Below are positions 36,801 through 45,654 of a stretch of 64,000 bases of DNA, one piece after another; positions within the stretch are counted from its first letter, which is position 1; each line of letters begins with the position of its first letter. A model generated the notes under the pieces. It was given only the letters and a program-made list of their open reading frames with translations, ran no database searches and had not been told where the DNA came from. The position numbers were made by a program, and so were the translations under genes. Origin of the DNA: Okeanomitos corallinicola TIOX110 (GTDB lineage: Bacteria > Cyanobacteriota > Cyanobacteriia > Cyanobacteriales > Nostocaceae); the NCBI RefSeq assembly GCF_038050375.1, contig NZ_CP150886.1, positions 5,080,907-5,144,906 on the forward strand. Reading direction: 5' to 3'.

Positions 36801-38816
36801 TTCTCCAGGATTGAGGTTGGTGAATTGATAGTTCCCGTTAGCATCGGTGGTTGTGGTTTCTGTGGTGTCATCTCCAGTACCGATAACTCCATCTGCACCA
36901 CCACCTGTTAAGGTGACTTGTACACCGCTTACTCCTGTTTCTCCTGCATCTTGAACACCGTTGGCGTTGTTATCTAACCAAACTCTGTCTCCTAATGATG
37001 CTGTTCTGATTAATCCTGCATCTAGGGTGTCGTTAAATTCTCCACTTGTCAGGGTAACTGTTTGGGTTAATCCACCGACTGCATCACTATCAGTTGCATC
37101 GTCTCCAATGTTGGCTTTTGTGAAGTCATAACCTGCTGGAGGTACAAACTGTACTTGATAATCTCCTGGGATTAAACCTGTGAACTCATAACCACCGTTA
37201 GCATCTGTTGTGGTGGTAGCGACTACATCACCGTTGCTATCTAAGAGATTGACGGTGACTCCACCAATTCCTGGTTCTCCTGCATCTTGAGTTCCATCTC
37301 CATCGCTGTCTTCAAATACGAAGTCTCCCAAACTTGCTGGTTGATAGATACCTGCATCTATGGTGGGGTTATTCTCACCGGAAGCAAGGGTAACTATTTG
37401 GGATTCACCTGTAGCAATATCCGCATCACTATCAACTCCATCATCACTACCTGCATTTTGTTGAGTGAAGTTGAAACCTGCTGGTTGAGAGAAGGTGACT
37501 TGATATTCTTCTCCAGGATTGAGGTTGGTGAATTGATAGTTCCCGTTAGCATCGGTGGTTGTGGTTTCTGTGGTGTCATCTCCAGTACCGATAACTCCAT
37601 CTGCACCACCACCTGTTAAGGTGACTTGTACACCGCTTACTCCTGTTTCTCCTGCATCTTGAACACCGTTGGCGTTGTTATCTAACCAAACTCTGTCTCC
37701 TAATGATGCTGTTCTGATTAATCCTGCATCTAGGGTGTCGTTAAATTCTCCACTTGTCAGGGTAACTGTTTGGGTTAATCCACCGACTGCATCACTATCA
37801 GTTGCATCGTCTCCAATGTTGGCTTTTGTGAAGTCATAACCTGCTGGAGGTACAAACTGTACTTGATAATCTCCTGGGATTAAACCTGTGAACTCATAAC
37901 CACCGTTAGCATCTGTTGTGGTGGTAGCGACTACATCACCGTTAGTATCTAAGAGATTGACGGTGACTCCACCAATTCCTGTTTCTCCTGCGTCTTGAGT
38001 TCCATCTCCATCGCTGTCTTCAAATACGAAGTTTCCTAAACTTGCTGGTTGGTAAAGACTTGTCAATTCGACAGCAGCAATGGTTATTTGTCCATCTGGT
38101 ATACCATCAGTTGGAATATTATCGGGTACAATAATGACGGCTATCTTGTCACCAACTTGAGGGATAAAATCACCATGCTGATCGGCTTGTGTAACAATTT
38201 CCTGTACATGAGTGGTGCTGAAGCCACCATACATATCCTTCCAAATACTCTGTCTTGTTGCGCTGATGTAATCATCGGCAGAAATGCTCTTGTCATCAAC
38301 TAGAACCCAAATTGCGGCTTGGATATCAAAGGCACTATATCCTTGATCAAGGAAATTTTGCTGGTTGTTAATTAGCCAATTAACCTTGCCTAAATCCTGG
38401 GGGTTTGTTGTGAAAGCACCTAAACCTAAATTATCATTGAGAATATCCGTGTCATAGCTGGAATATACGGAAGCCGTAAACTCTCCCCTCGTCCTCTCGG
38501 TAAATGTTCCCCCCGAAACACTTGGTAATCTGACACCAGTATCGTTAGTGTCACCATCACCATTATAATCAATTGATGTGGATAAAGATGTTTCATAATC
38601 AATACAATAGGTATCAAAAGAACCAGTAAGAGTCCCGTCAGTAGGATCAGTAATTTTGATATCAAAAAAGCTGGGGTTGCCTAATGCTATCTCCAGGTTG
38701 GGATCTTGGGGTCCACCGTTGGAAATGTTTCTTTGGATAGCCTTCACAGTAACTTGCCGACGCAAAATGCTGCTTAGTCCTTGAATTGTACTGAGAGTTT
38801 GTGTAATGTCAGTCAT
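33831..38816 (-). CDS. Giant surface-type protein: putative thioester domain, SdrD_B repeats and DUF11/DUF7507-like repeats
   Basis: Encodes 1661 residues, Asp-rich and acidic. Residues about 40-255 resemble Cys-Gln thioester (TQXA/TED) adhesin domains: Y70-C71-I72-D73 and D164-I165-Q166-A-A-I-W170, the two motifs whose Cys and Gln form an internal thioester in Gram-positive adhesins. Four SdrD_B-type domains follow (259-730), each opening with a Ca-loop-like DSDGDGTQDAGE/DNNANGVQDAGE; they form a near-identical tandem duplication. Then three NPGIDIEKF units resembling bacterial surface repeat domains alternate with one lectin-like FEGFAAG block and two related GNSYTTG...WIGDRNGTDIS blocks. 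There is no N-terminal signal peptide, sortase motif, PEP-CTERM or recognisable T1SS tail, so the export route is unclear. Confidence 0.85.
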   Translation of the reverse strand: MTDITQTLSTIQGLSSILRRQVTVKAIQRNISNGGPQDPNLEIALGNPSFFDIKITDPTDGTLTGSFDTYCIDYETSLSTSIDYNGDGDTNDTGVRLPSVSGGTFTERTRGEFTASVYSSYDTDILNDNLGLGAFTTNPQDLGKVNWLINNQQNFLDQGYSAFDIQAAIWVLVDDKSISADDYISATRQSIWKDMYGGFSTTHVQEIVTQADQHGDFIPQVGDKIAVIIVPDNIPTDGIPDGQITIAAVELTSLYQPASLGNFVFEDSDGDGTQDAGETGIGGVTVNLLDTNGDVVATTTTDANGGYEFTGLIPGDYQVQFVPPAGYDFTKANIGDDATDSDAVGGLTQTVTLTSGEFNDTLDAGLIRTASLGDRVWLDNNANGVQDAGETGVSGVQVTLTGGGADGVIGTGDDTTETTTTDANGNYQFTNLNPGEEYQVTFSQPAGFNFTQQNAGSDDGVDSDADIATGESQIVTLASGENNPTIDAGIYQPASLGDFVFEDSDGDGTQDAGEPGIGGVTVNLLDSNGDVVATTTTDANGGYEFTGLIPGDYQVQFVPPAGYDFTKANIGDDATDSDAVGGLTQTVTLTSGEFNDTLDAGLIRTASLGDRVWLDNNANGVQDAGETGVSGVQVTLTGGGADGVIGTGDDTTETTTTDANGNYQFTNLNPGEEYQVTFSQPAGFNFTQQNAGSDDGVDSDADIATGESQIVTLASGENNLTIDAGLIQLNPGIDIEKFVNGADADTAAEAVEIAPGDNAVFTYQVTNTGNVSFAANEVIVADDNGTPGDTSDDFTPDQVLLNGFNTGDANQNNQLDSGETWNYTKTVAAEDLSASTTTTTNHVIDFEGFAAGTVIDNEYASLGVTISATGGSNQAMIFDSANPTGGDHDLRTPGYGPNNTTAQGNILIISEDGDSSDPDDNAGGGTIIFTFDNAVNINSLSFVDIEENGGKVYTTDANGNETITHIPGVGDNSFQTLTINDTDVVELKVKFTGSGSVSSLDFDSIETTTETGLYTNIGTVTAGNVSDEDAANYVNPEPQNPGIDIEKFTNGVDADTPDLAPEIAAGQTVTWTYEVTNTGNVAFAKSDIVVTDDLEGTITNIINQGDGDNILAPGEMWTYQQTGIAQNLITSTSSQDILFNLTGNSYTTGSYGNVRTFTQDGVSVDVSAFSSNQSGGDWKTAYLGAYGGGLGVTNRNEDGSLHRVDNGGSLDYVLFEFDQDVIVDKAFLDYVSGDSDISVWIGDRNGTDISLLNSDILNSFTKENNNGGSSDRWADFNAGNLTGDTLVIAARTDGNDLDDAFKLRKLDISVPGETTIGNYINIGTVTAGSVSDQDQSGYTNPTVNPEPQNPGIDIEKFVNGIDVTDLNNLPEIAAGANVTFTYTVSNTGNVAFTANQVIVTDDNGTAGHTGDDFTPTLVASSDVNSDGILSAGETWTYTSATEAAQDLSVTTASTDAVFVFSGNSYTTGANGNIRTFTQGGISVDVSAFSSNKNGGDWRSGYLGLYGGGLGVTNTYEGGSSHRVDNGGSLDYLLFEFDQDVTVDKALLKYVESDSDISIWIGDRNGTDISALNNSLLSSFVKEDNFVNHGSDRWADFNSGNLKGDTIVISAYTGGSNDSFKLNKLNISTAGETTIGDYQNVATVSAGSVFDSDISGYTNPIV
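36627..38042. repeat. Tandem 708-bp duplication inside the surface protein
   Basis: Units 37335-38042 and 36627-37334 encode the same 236-residue pair of SdrD_B domains and are almost identical at the DNA level, with only a few substitutions (for example CCGTTGCTATC versus CCGTTAGTATC). Low divergence means recent duplication or ongoing gene conversion. Confidence 0.9.
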
Positions 38817-39058
38817 TGGTTATACCTTACAGTGAGTGAAAAGAAAAATTGGATGAAATAGATGAAATATAAGAGTAAGCTTTATTGAGGGTAAGAAAGT
38901 CTAGCAACTGATTTCAGGTGTTATGGGGTTTAAAAAATCAAGGGTTGGTTGCTTAATGAGTGAAATGAAATTTGCACTGCATAGATAAAGGATATTTATC
39001 CAAAAACTGATGACGGTGACAGATCCAAATATCTCACCGCCATTGGTTTCAACCTCGA

Positions 39059-39268
39059 TTATTCAGCTTTTTGGGAATCTGCACGCTTTTTAGCAAGCAG
39101 TCCACCACCAGCAAATGCAATCAGACCAAAAACAGTCATGGGTTCAGGTACTGTTACTACGTCTGGTGTGAAATCGTCCTCATTATCAACAATAGCTAAA
39201 GCAGGTAGAGATAAAGTAGCAGCTAAAGCGATCGCAGCAGAGGCTACAAATAAAGTCTTTTTCAACAT
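39059..39268 (-). CDS. Very short PEP-CTERM sorting-signal protein
   Basis: Encodes 69 residues. Residues 1-25 are a signal peptide (LSLPALA before the probable cut). Residues 40-62 form a PEP-CTERM tail: VPEP, a hydrophobic span (VFGLIAFAGGGLLA) and KKR. Exosortase would cut near PEP, leaving a mature peptide of only about 15 residues (IVDNEDDFTPDVVTV). It is 242 bp upstream of the giant protein and in the same direction. No exosortase gene is visible. It may be a short surface or matrix peptide. Confidence 0.75.
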   Translation of the reverse strand: MLKKTLFVASAAIALAATLSLPALAIVDNEDDFTPDVVTVPEPMTVFGLIAFAGGGLLAKKRADSQKAE

Positions 39269-39826
39269 AAATACTCCAGAAAATTTACTTCAAAGTGTTA
39301 TCAGAACTAAAAGTTTAACTCTTCTCAAGCCAGTAAATTTATCTACTCAAGTTCTTAAAGCAGAAATCCTAAAACCTGATTAAGTTATACCTTGAGTAAA
39401 TACTACGTTAAATTACTGTTACTGAAAACTACTAAAAATTATTTTTACTAAATCTTTAATCTAATAAGTAAGATTACTGTTGGTAAATTTGGATTATTAA
39501 GGCTTATTTAAGCTCCTAATCTGCGGTTTTCTTGTTCAGGAAAGTTTTGAGATCAAGCTGTTTAGTTGCAGCTTACTATCTTTCATTTCTATATCAGATG
39601 GAATTTCAATACGGGAAAAACTATCTTCAAATTTTGTATTAACTTCATATAAACTTTACACTTTTCCTACTATTTATTTTGGCAAACATTATTACCATAT
39701 CCAACCTTTACTACTTCTTGAAGCATTGAACACGAGGATGTGTAATTTACTTATGCTAAAGTTTTATCAATACTTTTCCGCTCAAATAGATTCTCATCAA
39801 CTGTAATAAACCAGTAAGTATACTAA
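39269..39826. other. Intergenic region, nothing assignable
   Basis: About 560 bp of AT-rich sequence upstream of the PEP-CTERM gene and downstream of the hydrolase gene. No supported ORF, RNA gene or repeat was recognised. Confidence 0.45.
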
Positions 39827-40714
39827 TCACTCATTGGTCATGATAGGTTCTAATGTTGCCATTTCTGTGATCAGATGTTTATTCATCCAATTACTTAAAT
39901 CAATGAGAACTTCTTGATAATTAAGATCACAGTGTAGATCGTGATAAGCTTCAGGATATTCAATACGCAACTTATCTGGATAATTTATGCGTTGATAAAA
40001 AATTTTACTGCCTTCTGGCAATACAATTCTATCAGCACCACCATGTAAAATTAATAAAGGTGCTTGCCATTCTTGGGCATGAGTTTGAATCCACTTCAAT
40101 GTAGCAAAAAATTCTGTAGAAAACCGGGCTGTAGCACGGGTATGACGTAAGGGATCTTGCACGTATGCAGCTATAACTTGAGGATCTCTTGAACCTGCCG
40201 TCATATCTAAACCAGTGTTTAAAGAAAAACGCGGCCATACTTGCGAGAGCATTTTTCCTAACAACACACGTACAAGAGATACTTTTACTTCTCCAACACT
40301 AGGTGCAACAGCAATTACACCTTGTAATGCAGAGTTATCTTCTGGATAACGCAAAATATATTCTAAAACAATCATTCCCCCCATACTATGTCCAAATAGA
40401 AAAATCGGACATTCTGGGTTTTGTTGTCTGATCATTTTCACAAAGTTTCGGACATCATCCCGATATTCAGCCCAGGCATTTATGTAACCTCTTTGACCTG
40501 GTGAGTTGCCATGACCACGTAAATCTAAAGCATACACACTATATTTTTGTGGTAATAAATGCTCAATTATATTTCCGTATAGTCCACTATGTCCTCCTAG
40601 TCCGTGTATCAAAACTAATATCCCTTTGACTTTTCCGTCTGGATTCCAGTTTTGATAATATAAGTCTAGTCCCCCAACACCTTTAAGTGTGCCTACGCTG
40701 TGGTAAGTAGTCAT
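39827..40714 (-). CDS. Alpha/beta hydrolase, monoacylglycerol lipase-like
   Basis: Encodes 295 residues. The nucleophile elbow is FGHSMGGMIVLEY (GxSxG), the oxyanion-type HGLGGHSGLYGN lies near residue 38, the acid is in LILHGGADRIVLP and the catalytic His in EAYHDLHCDL. The pattern LVLIHGLGGH-ALDLRGHGNSPGQRGY is shared with serine aminopeptidase-like S33 / lysophospholipase enzymes. It is probably cytosolic, hydrolysing lipid esters. It is monocistronic. Confidence 0.88.
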   Translation of the reverse strand: MTTYHSVGTLKGVGGLDLYYQNWNPDGKVKGILVLIHGLGGHSGLYGNIIEHLLPQKYSVYALDLRGHGNSPGQRGYINAWAEYRDDVRNFVKMIRQQNPECPIFLFGHSMGGMIVLEYILRYPEDNSALQGVIAVAPSVGEVKVSLVRVLLGKMLSQVWPRFSLNTGLDMTAGSRDPQVIAAYVQDPLRHTRATARFSTEFFATLKWIQTHAQEWQAPLLILHGGADRIVLPEGSKIFYQRINYPDKLRIEYPEAYHDLHCDLNYQEVLIDLSNWMNKHLITEMATLEPIMTNE

Positions 40715-40830
40715 GATTCTTTTTTTACGTGATTTCCCAGCAAGCTATGATCTTATCAAGGTACATTGTAAAGAAAATATCTTCTAATTGTGAAAATACA
40801 GCAGTTTCCGGTGTTATGAAGTACATATCA

Positions 40831-40849
40831 AGCGGGCATCTTGCCCGCT
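40831..40849 (-). terminator. Hairpin AGCGGGCA...TGCCCGCT
   Basis: 8-bp perfect stem with a 3-base loop, 36 bp after the DUF3153 stop. It is a variant of the hairpins at 17383 and 61625. Confidence 0.5.
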
Positions 40850-40884
40850 AAACTTATACAAATTAAATGCACAGCAGCTTATTA

Positions 40885-41739
40885 CTATTCATTACTAGCT
40901 ATTCCCTGATCATTATTTTGTATTGCTGTTTTAACTAAATATCCTTTTAAATAAAAACCACCCCAGACAAATAGGATAATTGTTAATGTCCCAAAAGCCA
41001 ATATATTAGGTAGCCAAAATACTACTTCTATATGATTTAAATTCCCTGCTTTTAGTTTCCATATCCATTGTTGTCTGGTTTTTTCTGGTTGGATCGAATA
41101 TTCTGTTTTTTGAATGTTCTTAATTCCCCAAGGTGTTTGTAAACTAAAGTCTAAGTTGAGAACTGATTTACTAGAGGATAAGTTATTTTCTTTGCTGGTG
41201 AGTGCAGCAAGAGAACGCAAATCTGTGTCATAAGTTAAATGGTGTCTGGATAAAAATATAAAGTTATTATCCTGGACAATTAATTTTGAAGAAATTTGCT
41301 GTAATTCTGTGTTACTTTCAATTTTTTCAGCTTGTTTATCTTGGCTATAGTTGTTAAAAAATAAATTAAACTTTTCTTGTAATTCTCTGCTGTTAGTAAA
41401 GGGAATTTTAACGATAATTTCTGTTGGGGAAATGCGCTGTGCTGATCCTTGTAATTTTTTGCTTTGGCGTTCTATACTTTTTAACCATTCTGAAATGTAG
41501 TTACCGCTAAAACTTGATAGGTTTTCCGACAGTTGAATATGTTGTATTAATTCACCACTATTTGTATTATTAAAATTGATACCTAAATCATATTTTACGC
41601 AGCCAGATAGTGTTAATGTTGTGATGATAAACAATAGCAATATTGGCTTTTTTAGATAGTGTATAAATATCTTTTTTAAATATAAATTAGTTTTTTTTAG
41701 AGATAATAATTTTGCTAGATTAAATGAATTGATACCCAT
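40885..41739 (-). CDS. DUF3153 family lipoprotein
   Basis: Encodes 284 residues. A hydrophobic stretch with lipobox LTLSGC (Cys at about 47) precedes VKYDLGINFNNTNSGELIQHIQ, the DUF3153 start. A C-terminal membrane span (about 248-268, FWLPNILAFGTLTIILFVWGG) follows the large external domain, so it is probably anchored at both ends. Function is unknown; the family is common in cyanobacteria. The N-terminus may start at the ATG nearer the hydrophobic stretch. The upstream TPR gene lies 45 bp away in the same direction. Confidence 0.85.
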   Translation of the reverse strand: MGINSFNLAKLLSLKKTNLYLKKIFIHYLKKPILLLFIITTLTLSGCVKYDLGINFNNTNSGELIQHIQLSENLSSFSGNYISEWLKSIERQSKKLQGSAQRISPTEIIVKIPFTNSRELQEKFNLFFNNYSQDKQAEKIESNTELQQISSKLIVQDNNFIFLSRHHLTYDTDLRSLAALTSKENNLSSSKSVLNLDFSLQTPWGIKNIQKTEYSIQPEKTRQQWIWKLKAGNLNHIEVVFWLPNILAFGTLTIILFVWGGFYLKGYLVKTAIQNNDQGIASNE

Positions 41740-41784
41740 TGATTTTATTCTCCATGATTTTATTTACTATCAACAATGATCTTT

Positions 41785-42303
41785 TTATAAACTTAACCAA
41801 ACTAGATAAGAAATTGTGCCAGTAACAACTATTAATGCTAACCAAATAAAACTATTATCTTTAGTATTAACTTGGCTCAAATCAACATATTCTGGTTCTT
41901 TTGGCTTGGGTTTTGATGTTGATTTTGCGGTTTTGGCAGTGATAATTGTTTTTGATTTGTTGTCAGACATTGCCCCAAAGTCAGGAATTTCTGTCATCCA
42001 CTCTTTTGGTCTTTTCAGTTTAGGTGCTTTTAAAATATAAACTAACCGCTTTGCTTGTAATCTGGTTTCATAGTGGGGATGACGGGAGAGTTGTTGACAA
42101 AGGGTGATTGCATCTTCTGAACGTCCGGCAGCTTCGTAAGCATTGACTAACCAAATATCTACTTCTCCGGCAAAGCGCGTATTTTTGGCTAATAATGCAC
42201 TGGCTTTTTCTAAATTATCTACCGATTCTCGATATTTACCATTTTCAAAGGCGGTTTTACCAGCTATGTAACGATTTTTAGCAATTTCTAAACTTTCTGT
42301 CAT
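41785..42303 (-). CDS. TPR-containing membrane-anchored protein
   Basis: Encodes 172 residues. Two or three TPR-like helix pairs (AKNRYIAGKTAFENGKYRES, FAGEVDIWLVNAYEAAGRSE) are at residues about 7-70, a linker rich in Lys/Thr follows, and a C-terminal membrane span (FIWLALIVVTGTISYLVWLSL) ends the protein. It belongs to a cyanobacterial family usually called tetratricopeptide repeat protein. It is probably co-transcribed with DUF3153. An STRR tract lies directly before the ATG. Confidence 0.78.
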   Translation of the reverse strand: MTESLEIAKNRYIAGKTAFENGKYRESVDNLEKASALLAKNTRFAGEVDIWLVNAYEAAGRSEDAITLCQQLSRHPHYETRLQAKRLVYILKAPKLKRPKEWMTEIPDFGAMSDNKSKTIITAKTAKSTSKPKPKEPEYVDLSQVNTKDNSFIWLALIVVTGTISYLVWLSL

Positions 42304-42343
42304 TGGTCATTGGTTATTAGTCATTGGTTATTGGTCATTGGTT
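42302..42343. repeat. STRR heptamer repeat (ATTGGTY/ATTAGTC)n
   Basis: About six degenerate tandem heptamers directly upstream of the TPR gene start (its ATG is 42303-42301). Confidence 0.8.
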
Positions 42344-42380
42344 CTTTTTGCTCAATTACCAATCACCAATTACCAAGTTA

Positions 42381-43277
42381 TCATTTAAACTGAGAACCTA
42401 AAATCATTGTACCAATCCCGATATCTGTAAAGATTTCTAACAGTAGGGCGTGGGGAATGCGGCCATCAATGATATGTGCGGCTTTGACTCCTTGGGCAAG
42501 CGATCGCACACAACAGGTTACTTTAGGAATCATACCGCCACTAACTATACCATCGTTAATTAATTGACGTGCTTCGGGAATATCTACTTTAGGAATTAAG
42601 GTAGACGGGTCTTTATAATCTTTTAATATACCCCTGGTATCTGTTAATAAAATGAGCTTTTCTGCTCCTAATGCAGCCGCTATTTCTCCAGCTACGGTAT
42701 CAGCATTAATATTGTAGGCCTGTCCTTGTTCATCAGCCGCAACGCTGGAAACTACGGGAATATAACCATTACTAGACAAGGTTTCTAAAATTTTGATGTT
42801 GACATTACTGACTTCTCCCACAAAGCCAATTCCTTCATCACCTTGAGGACGAGAGGTAATTAAATTACCATCTTTACCGCACAGTCCTACAGCCATACCT
42901 CCAGCTTGGTTAATCAGAGAAACAATTTCTTTGTTAACCCGGCCAACTAATACCATTTCGACTACGTCCATTGTAGGGGCATCGGTGACGCGCAAACCAT
43001 TCTTAAATTGAGCTTCTATTCCTAGTTTACCCAACCAACTGTTAATTTCTGGTCCGCCACCATGTACTAGAATTGGTCGCAGTCCTACACAGGATAAAAA
43101 TACGATGTCACGAATAACTTTATCTTTGAGGTTGCTATCTTTCATAGCTGCACCTCCGTATTTAACCACGACAGTACGACCTGCAAATTTCTGAATGTAT
43201 GGTAGTGCCTCACTCAGTATTTCTACGCGATTAGCTTCTGTTTGTCTAATATATTCGGTATCGTTAATCATTTTCAA
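42381..43277 (-). CDS. argB: Acetylglutamate kinase
   Basis: Encodes 298 residues. Amino-acid kinase motifs are present: [19 protein letters not shown] (Lys-binding of phosphate), [37 protein letters not shown] and the C-terminal [23 protein letters not shown]. It catalyses the second step of arginine synthesis. The N-terminal helix (about 1-25) is of the arginine-regulated type that also binds PII in cyanobacteria. A second in-frame ATG lies two codons in. Confidence 0.95.
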   Translation of the reverse strand: MKMINDTEYIRQTEANRVEILSEALPYIQKFAGRTVVVKYGGAAMKDSNLKDKVIRDIVFLSCVGLRPILVHGGGPEINSWLGKLGIEAQFKNGLRVTDAPTMDVVEMVLVGRVNKEIVSLINQAGGMAVGLCGKDGNLITSRPQGDEGIGFVGEVSNVNIKILETLSSNGYIPVVSSVAADEQGQAYNINADTVAGEIAAALGAEKLILLTDTRGILKDYKDPSTLIPKVDIPEARQLINDGIVSGGMIPKVTCCVRSLAQGVKAAHIIDGRIPHALLLEIFTDIGIGTMILGSQFK

Positions 43278-43465
43278 AATTTTCCAATATTTTCCAATTT
43301 TAAGTTTTTGAGTTTTCAGGACTTTGGGTTCAGATTATCTTAAAACTGAGACACCTAAAGATTGTTAACACTATCACTTGCCATAGCAACTTAGTATCAT
43401 AAAATTGCCAGCATTCAGCGGTTAGCTTGCAAGCATTGACTGAATTCTAGTAAAATTACTTCAGA

Positions 43466-44026
43466 TCAGTTTTGTGATGGAGTATCTTGAGTTTTTAGAA
43501 CTGTAGGAATTCTTGATACTATCCGTGTTGCAATTTGCTCTGGTGTTTCTACTTCAGTAATCGGAATATGTAGGTCAGCTTGGGAGTAGAGGGGTTGACG
43601 TTGTTCTAAAAGCGATCGCAATTTAGCTTCAGGATCAGGATCTTGTAAAAGTGGTCTGGTTTGATCTTCTGCTAACCGTTGTAATAGTATTTTTACTGGT
43701 ACATCAAGCCAAACAATTAACCCGTGATGTAAATAACTCCAGTTTTCTTGTTTGAGGACAATACCACCACCAGTAGCTATGGTTAATTTAGTATAAGCAC
43801 AAACTTGAGCTAATATATTACTTTCTAACTGCCTAAATTCAGCTTCGCCTTCATCAGCAAATATTTGATTAATAGATTTACCAGCGGCTTCAATTATAAT
43901 ATTATCAGTATCTACAAATCCATAACCAAGCTCTTGTGCAAGTAAACGTCCTACTGTGCTTTTACCCGCGCCCATCATGCCAATTAAATACAGGTTAACC
44001 CCTTGTAATAAGTTGTTCATTGCCAC
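43466..44026 (-). CDS. aroK: Shikimate kinase
   Basis: Encodes 186 residues (or 184 from the next ATG). P-loop GMMGAGKSTVGRLLAQELG, FVDTDNIIIE, EFRQLESNILAQ and ATGGGIVLK are the shikimate kinase hallmarks; the lid RTRPLL appears as DQTRPLLQD. It phosphorylates shikimate in the chorismate pathway. It lies about 190 bp upstream of argB in the same direction. Confidence 0.94.
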   Translation of the reverse strand: MAMNNLLQGVNLYLIGMMGAGKSTVGRLLAQELGYGFVDTDNIIIEAAGKSINQIFADEGEAEFRQLESNILAQVCAYTKLTIATGGGIVLKQENWSYLHHGLIVWLDVPVKILLQRLAEDQTRPLLQDPDPEAKLRSLLEQRQPLYSQADLHIPITEVETPEQIATRIVSRIPTVLKTQDTPSQN

Positions 44027-44082
44027 TAAATTTTCTAATCACCAACAACTAACTTTACTCTAAATTAAGACTTATTGAGTTC

Positions 44083-45654
44083 TTAATTACTCTTTTTTTG
44101 TAGGTCTTTTTTTAATTGTGACATTAAAGCTGGATCATTTATCAATAAATTATTCTCTGTTTCTGTAGTAAATTGTAAATCTTTTTCTTGCAATCCTTCA
44201 AGAATATATTCTTTCCAAATTTTACTAGGAGATATATTAGCTGACTTGATATCTATAAATGATCTTTGCTGGAGCAATTCCAAACTTTCTAAAATTAATC
44301 TTGACCCTGTTTTTGGTAAATGTCCTGGTAAAACATTACTTGTAAAAGTCAATACAGCAGTTAAATCTGGATGCAAGACCAACCAATACATAATATACTT
44401 TTCCAAGTCAGATAAGCAATTAAACTGTTGCTCTAAAATTCTGCGAATATCACCAAAAATGAGAGTTCCCTGTTCTAAAAATTGATAAATATTACCACCA
44501 AATAAATTTTTAATTGTGGTGGCGACTAATTTTAAAAATAATGGATGTCCATTATAGGCATCAATTAATATATTCGTATCTGTATAATCTAAGGTTGTTA
44601 ATCCTTTATTTTCTAGTATCAGGAAACTTTCTGTTGTACTTAAACCATCTAAATTTAATGATCTAACTGGTAGCTTTTCTCCTTCAATTTCTGCAAGTTC
44701 TGGTGGCTTTTCCCGACTGGTAATTAATAAACAACTTTGATGTTGACAATTCCCAACTCTTGTGATTAACTCACCATAACCTTGATAACCTGTGCAATAT
44801 TGAATTTGTGAGTGTTGATCAAGTTTTTTGGTTTTAAGCACCTGGGAATTATTATATAAAATTGCGTTAAAATCATCTAAAACTATCAGACAGCGGACTT
44901 GACGTAAGCTATCAATTAATTGGGAAATTCTATGATTTAATGTGATTGTCTCGTCTATTTCTGCTGTTGGTGATAATATCTGCATCAGATCAGTTAACAA
45001 CATATCTATAGATGGAAATAGATGCAGCGATCGCCAAATTACATATTCAAATTGATCTTGAATTTCCTGAGCTAATTTAATAGAAAAAGTAGTTTTTCCA
45101 ATTCCTCCCATACCTAAAACTGCTACTAATCTACAGTCCTGTTGTAAAATCCATTCTGAGACTGTGGTTAACTCCGTATTCCGTCCATGGAAGCTACTCA
45201 CATCTACTGCTTCACCCCAGTCTTGAAACCTCTTTGACTCAGTTGGGAAAGTGTCCAGTTCTAGCTTTGTGGAATTTTTAATGAGTGAATTTACTTGCTG
45301 TGCATAAAAAAAGTTTTTCTTATACCCTGCATTTTCTAATAAATGGGTGACATGACTCCAATTTTTTAACTTGACTGAATATCCTAATTGGTTAGTCAGC
45401 ATCTCTTCTATATACTTATATATTCCATTAGAAAGATAAACCCTGACGGTGCTACTATTGCGGCTATGGTAAACCCTTTTAGCTATTTCCGCAGGACTAC
45501 AACCGCAAAGCAAACCTCTGAGTAATTTCTTTTCTACAGGTGTCAAAGCTTTTCGTTTTGCAGAAGCTAAGTCTAGATACAATTTTTCTAACTCCCAATT
45601 TTTTTGAGCTTCTATAAATTCTTCTTCTTGAAGTTGAAAATCTGCTACTGACAT
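44083..45654 (-). CDS. STAND-type NB-ARC ATPase with N-terminal HTH-like domain
   Basis: Encodes 523 residues. Residues 36-86 (ALTPVEKKLLRGLLCGCSPAE, IAKRVYHSRNSSTVRVYLS) look like a LuxR/MalT-type helix-turn-helix found at the start of cyanobacterial STAND proteins. Walker A is GMGGIGKT (181-188), Walker B RCLIVLDDF, and sensor-like CLLITSREKP and GHPLFLKLVA (GLPL-type) follow. A winged-helix-like region continues to the C-terminus. No TPR, WD40 or other sensor repeats follow, so it is short for this class. Such proteins oligomerise on ligand binding; the trigger is unknown. Confidence 0.85.
   Translation of the reverse strand: MSVADFQLQEEEFIEAQKNWELEKLYLDLASAKRKALTPVEKKLLRGLLCGCSPAEIAKRVYHSRNSSTVRVYLSNGIYKYIEEMLTNQLGYSVKLKNWSHVTHLLENAGYKKNFFYAQQVNSLIKNSTKLELDTFPTESKRFQDWGEAVDVSSFHGRNTELTTVSEWILQQDCRLVAVLGMGGIGKTTFSIKLAQEIQDQFEYVIWRSLHLFPSIDMLLTDLMQILSPTAEIDETITLNHRISQLIDSLRQVRCLIVLDDFNAILYNNSQVLKTKKLDQHSQIQYCTGYQGYGELITRVGNCQHQSCLLITSREKPPELAEIEGEKLPVRSLNLDGLSTTESFLILENKGLTTLDYTDTNILIDAYNGHPLFLKLVATTIKNLFGGNIYQFLEQGTLIFGDIRRILEQQFNCLSDLEKYIMYWLVLHPDLTAVLTFTSNVLPGHLPKTGSRLILESLELLQQRSFIDIKSANISPSKIWKEYILEGLQEKDLQFTTETENNLLINDPALMSQLKKDLQKKSN

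Noticed and set aside
36686..37612. Two nearly identical 72-codon minus-strand frames
   Set aside because: They are shadows of the duplicated SdrD_B segments in another frame of the giant protein gene.
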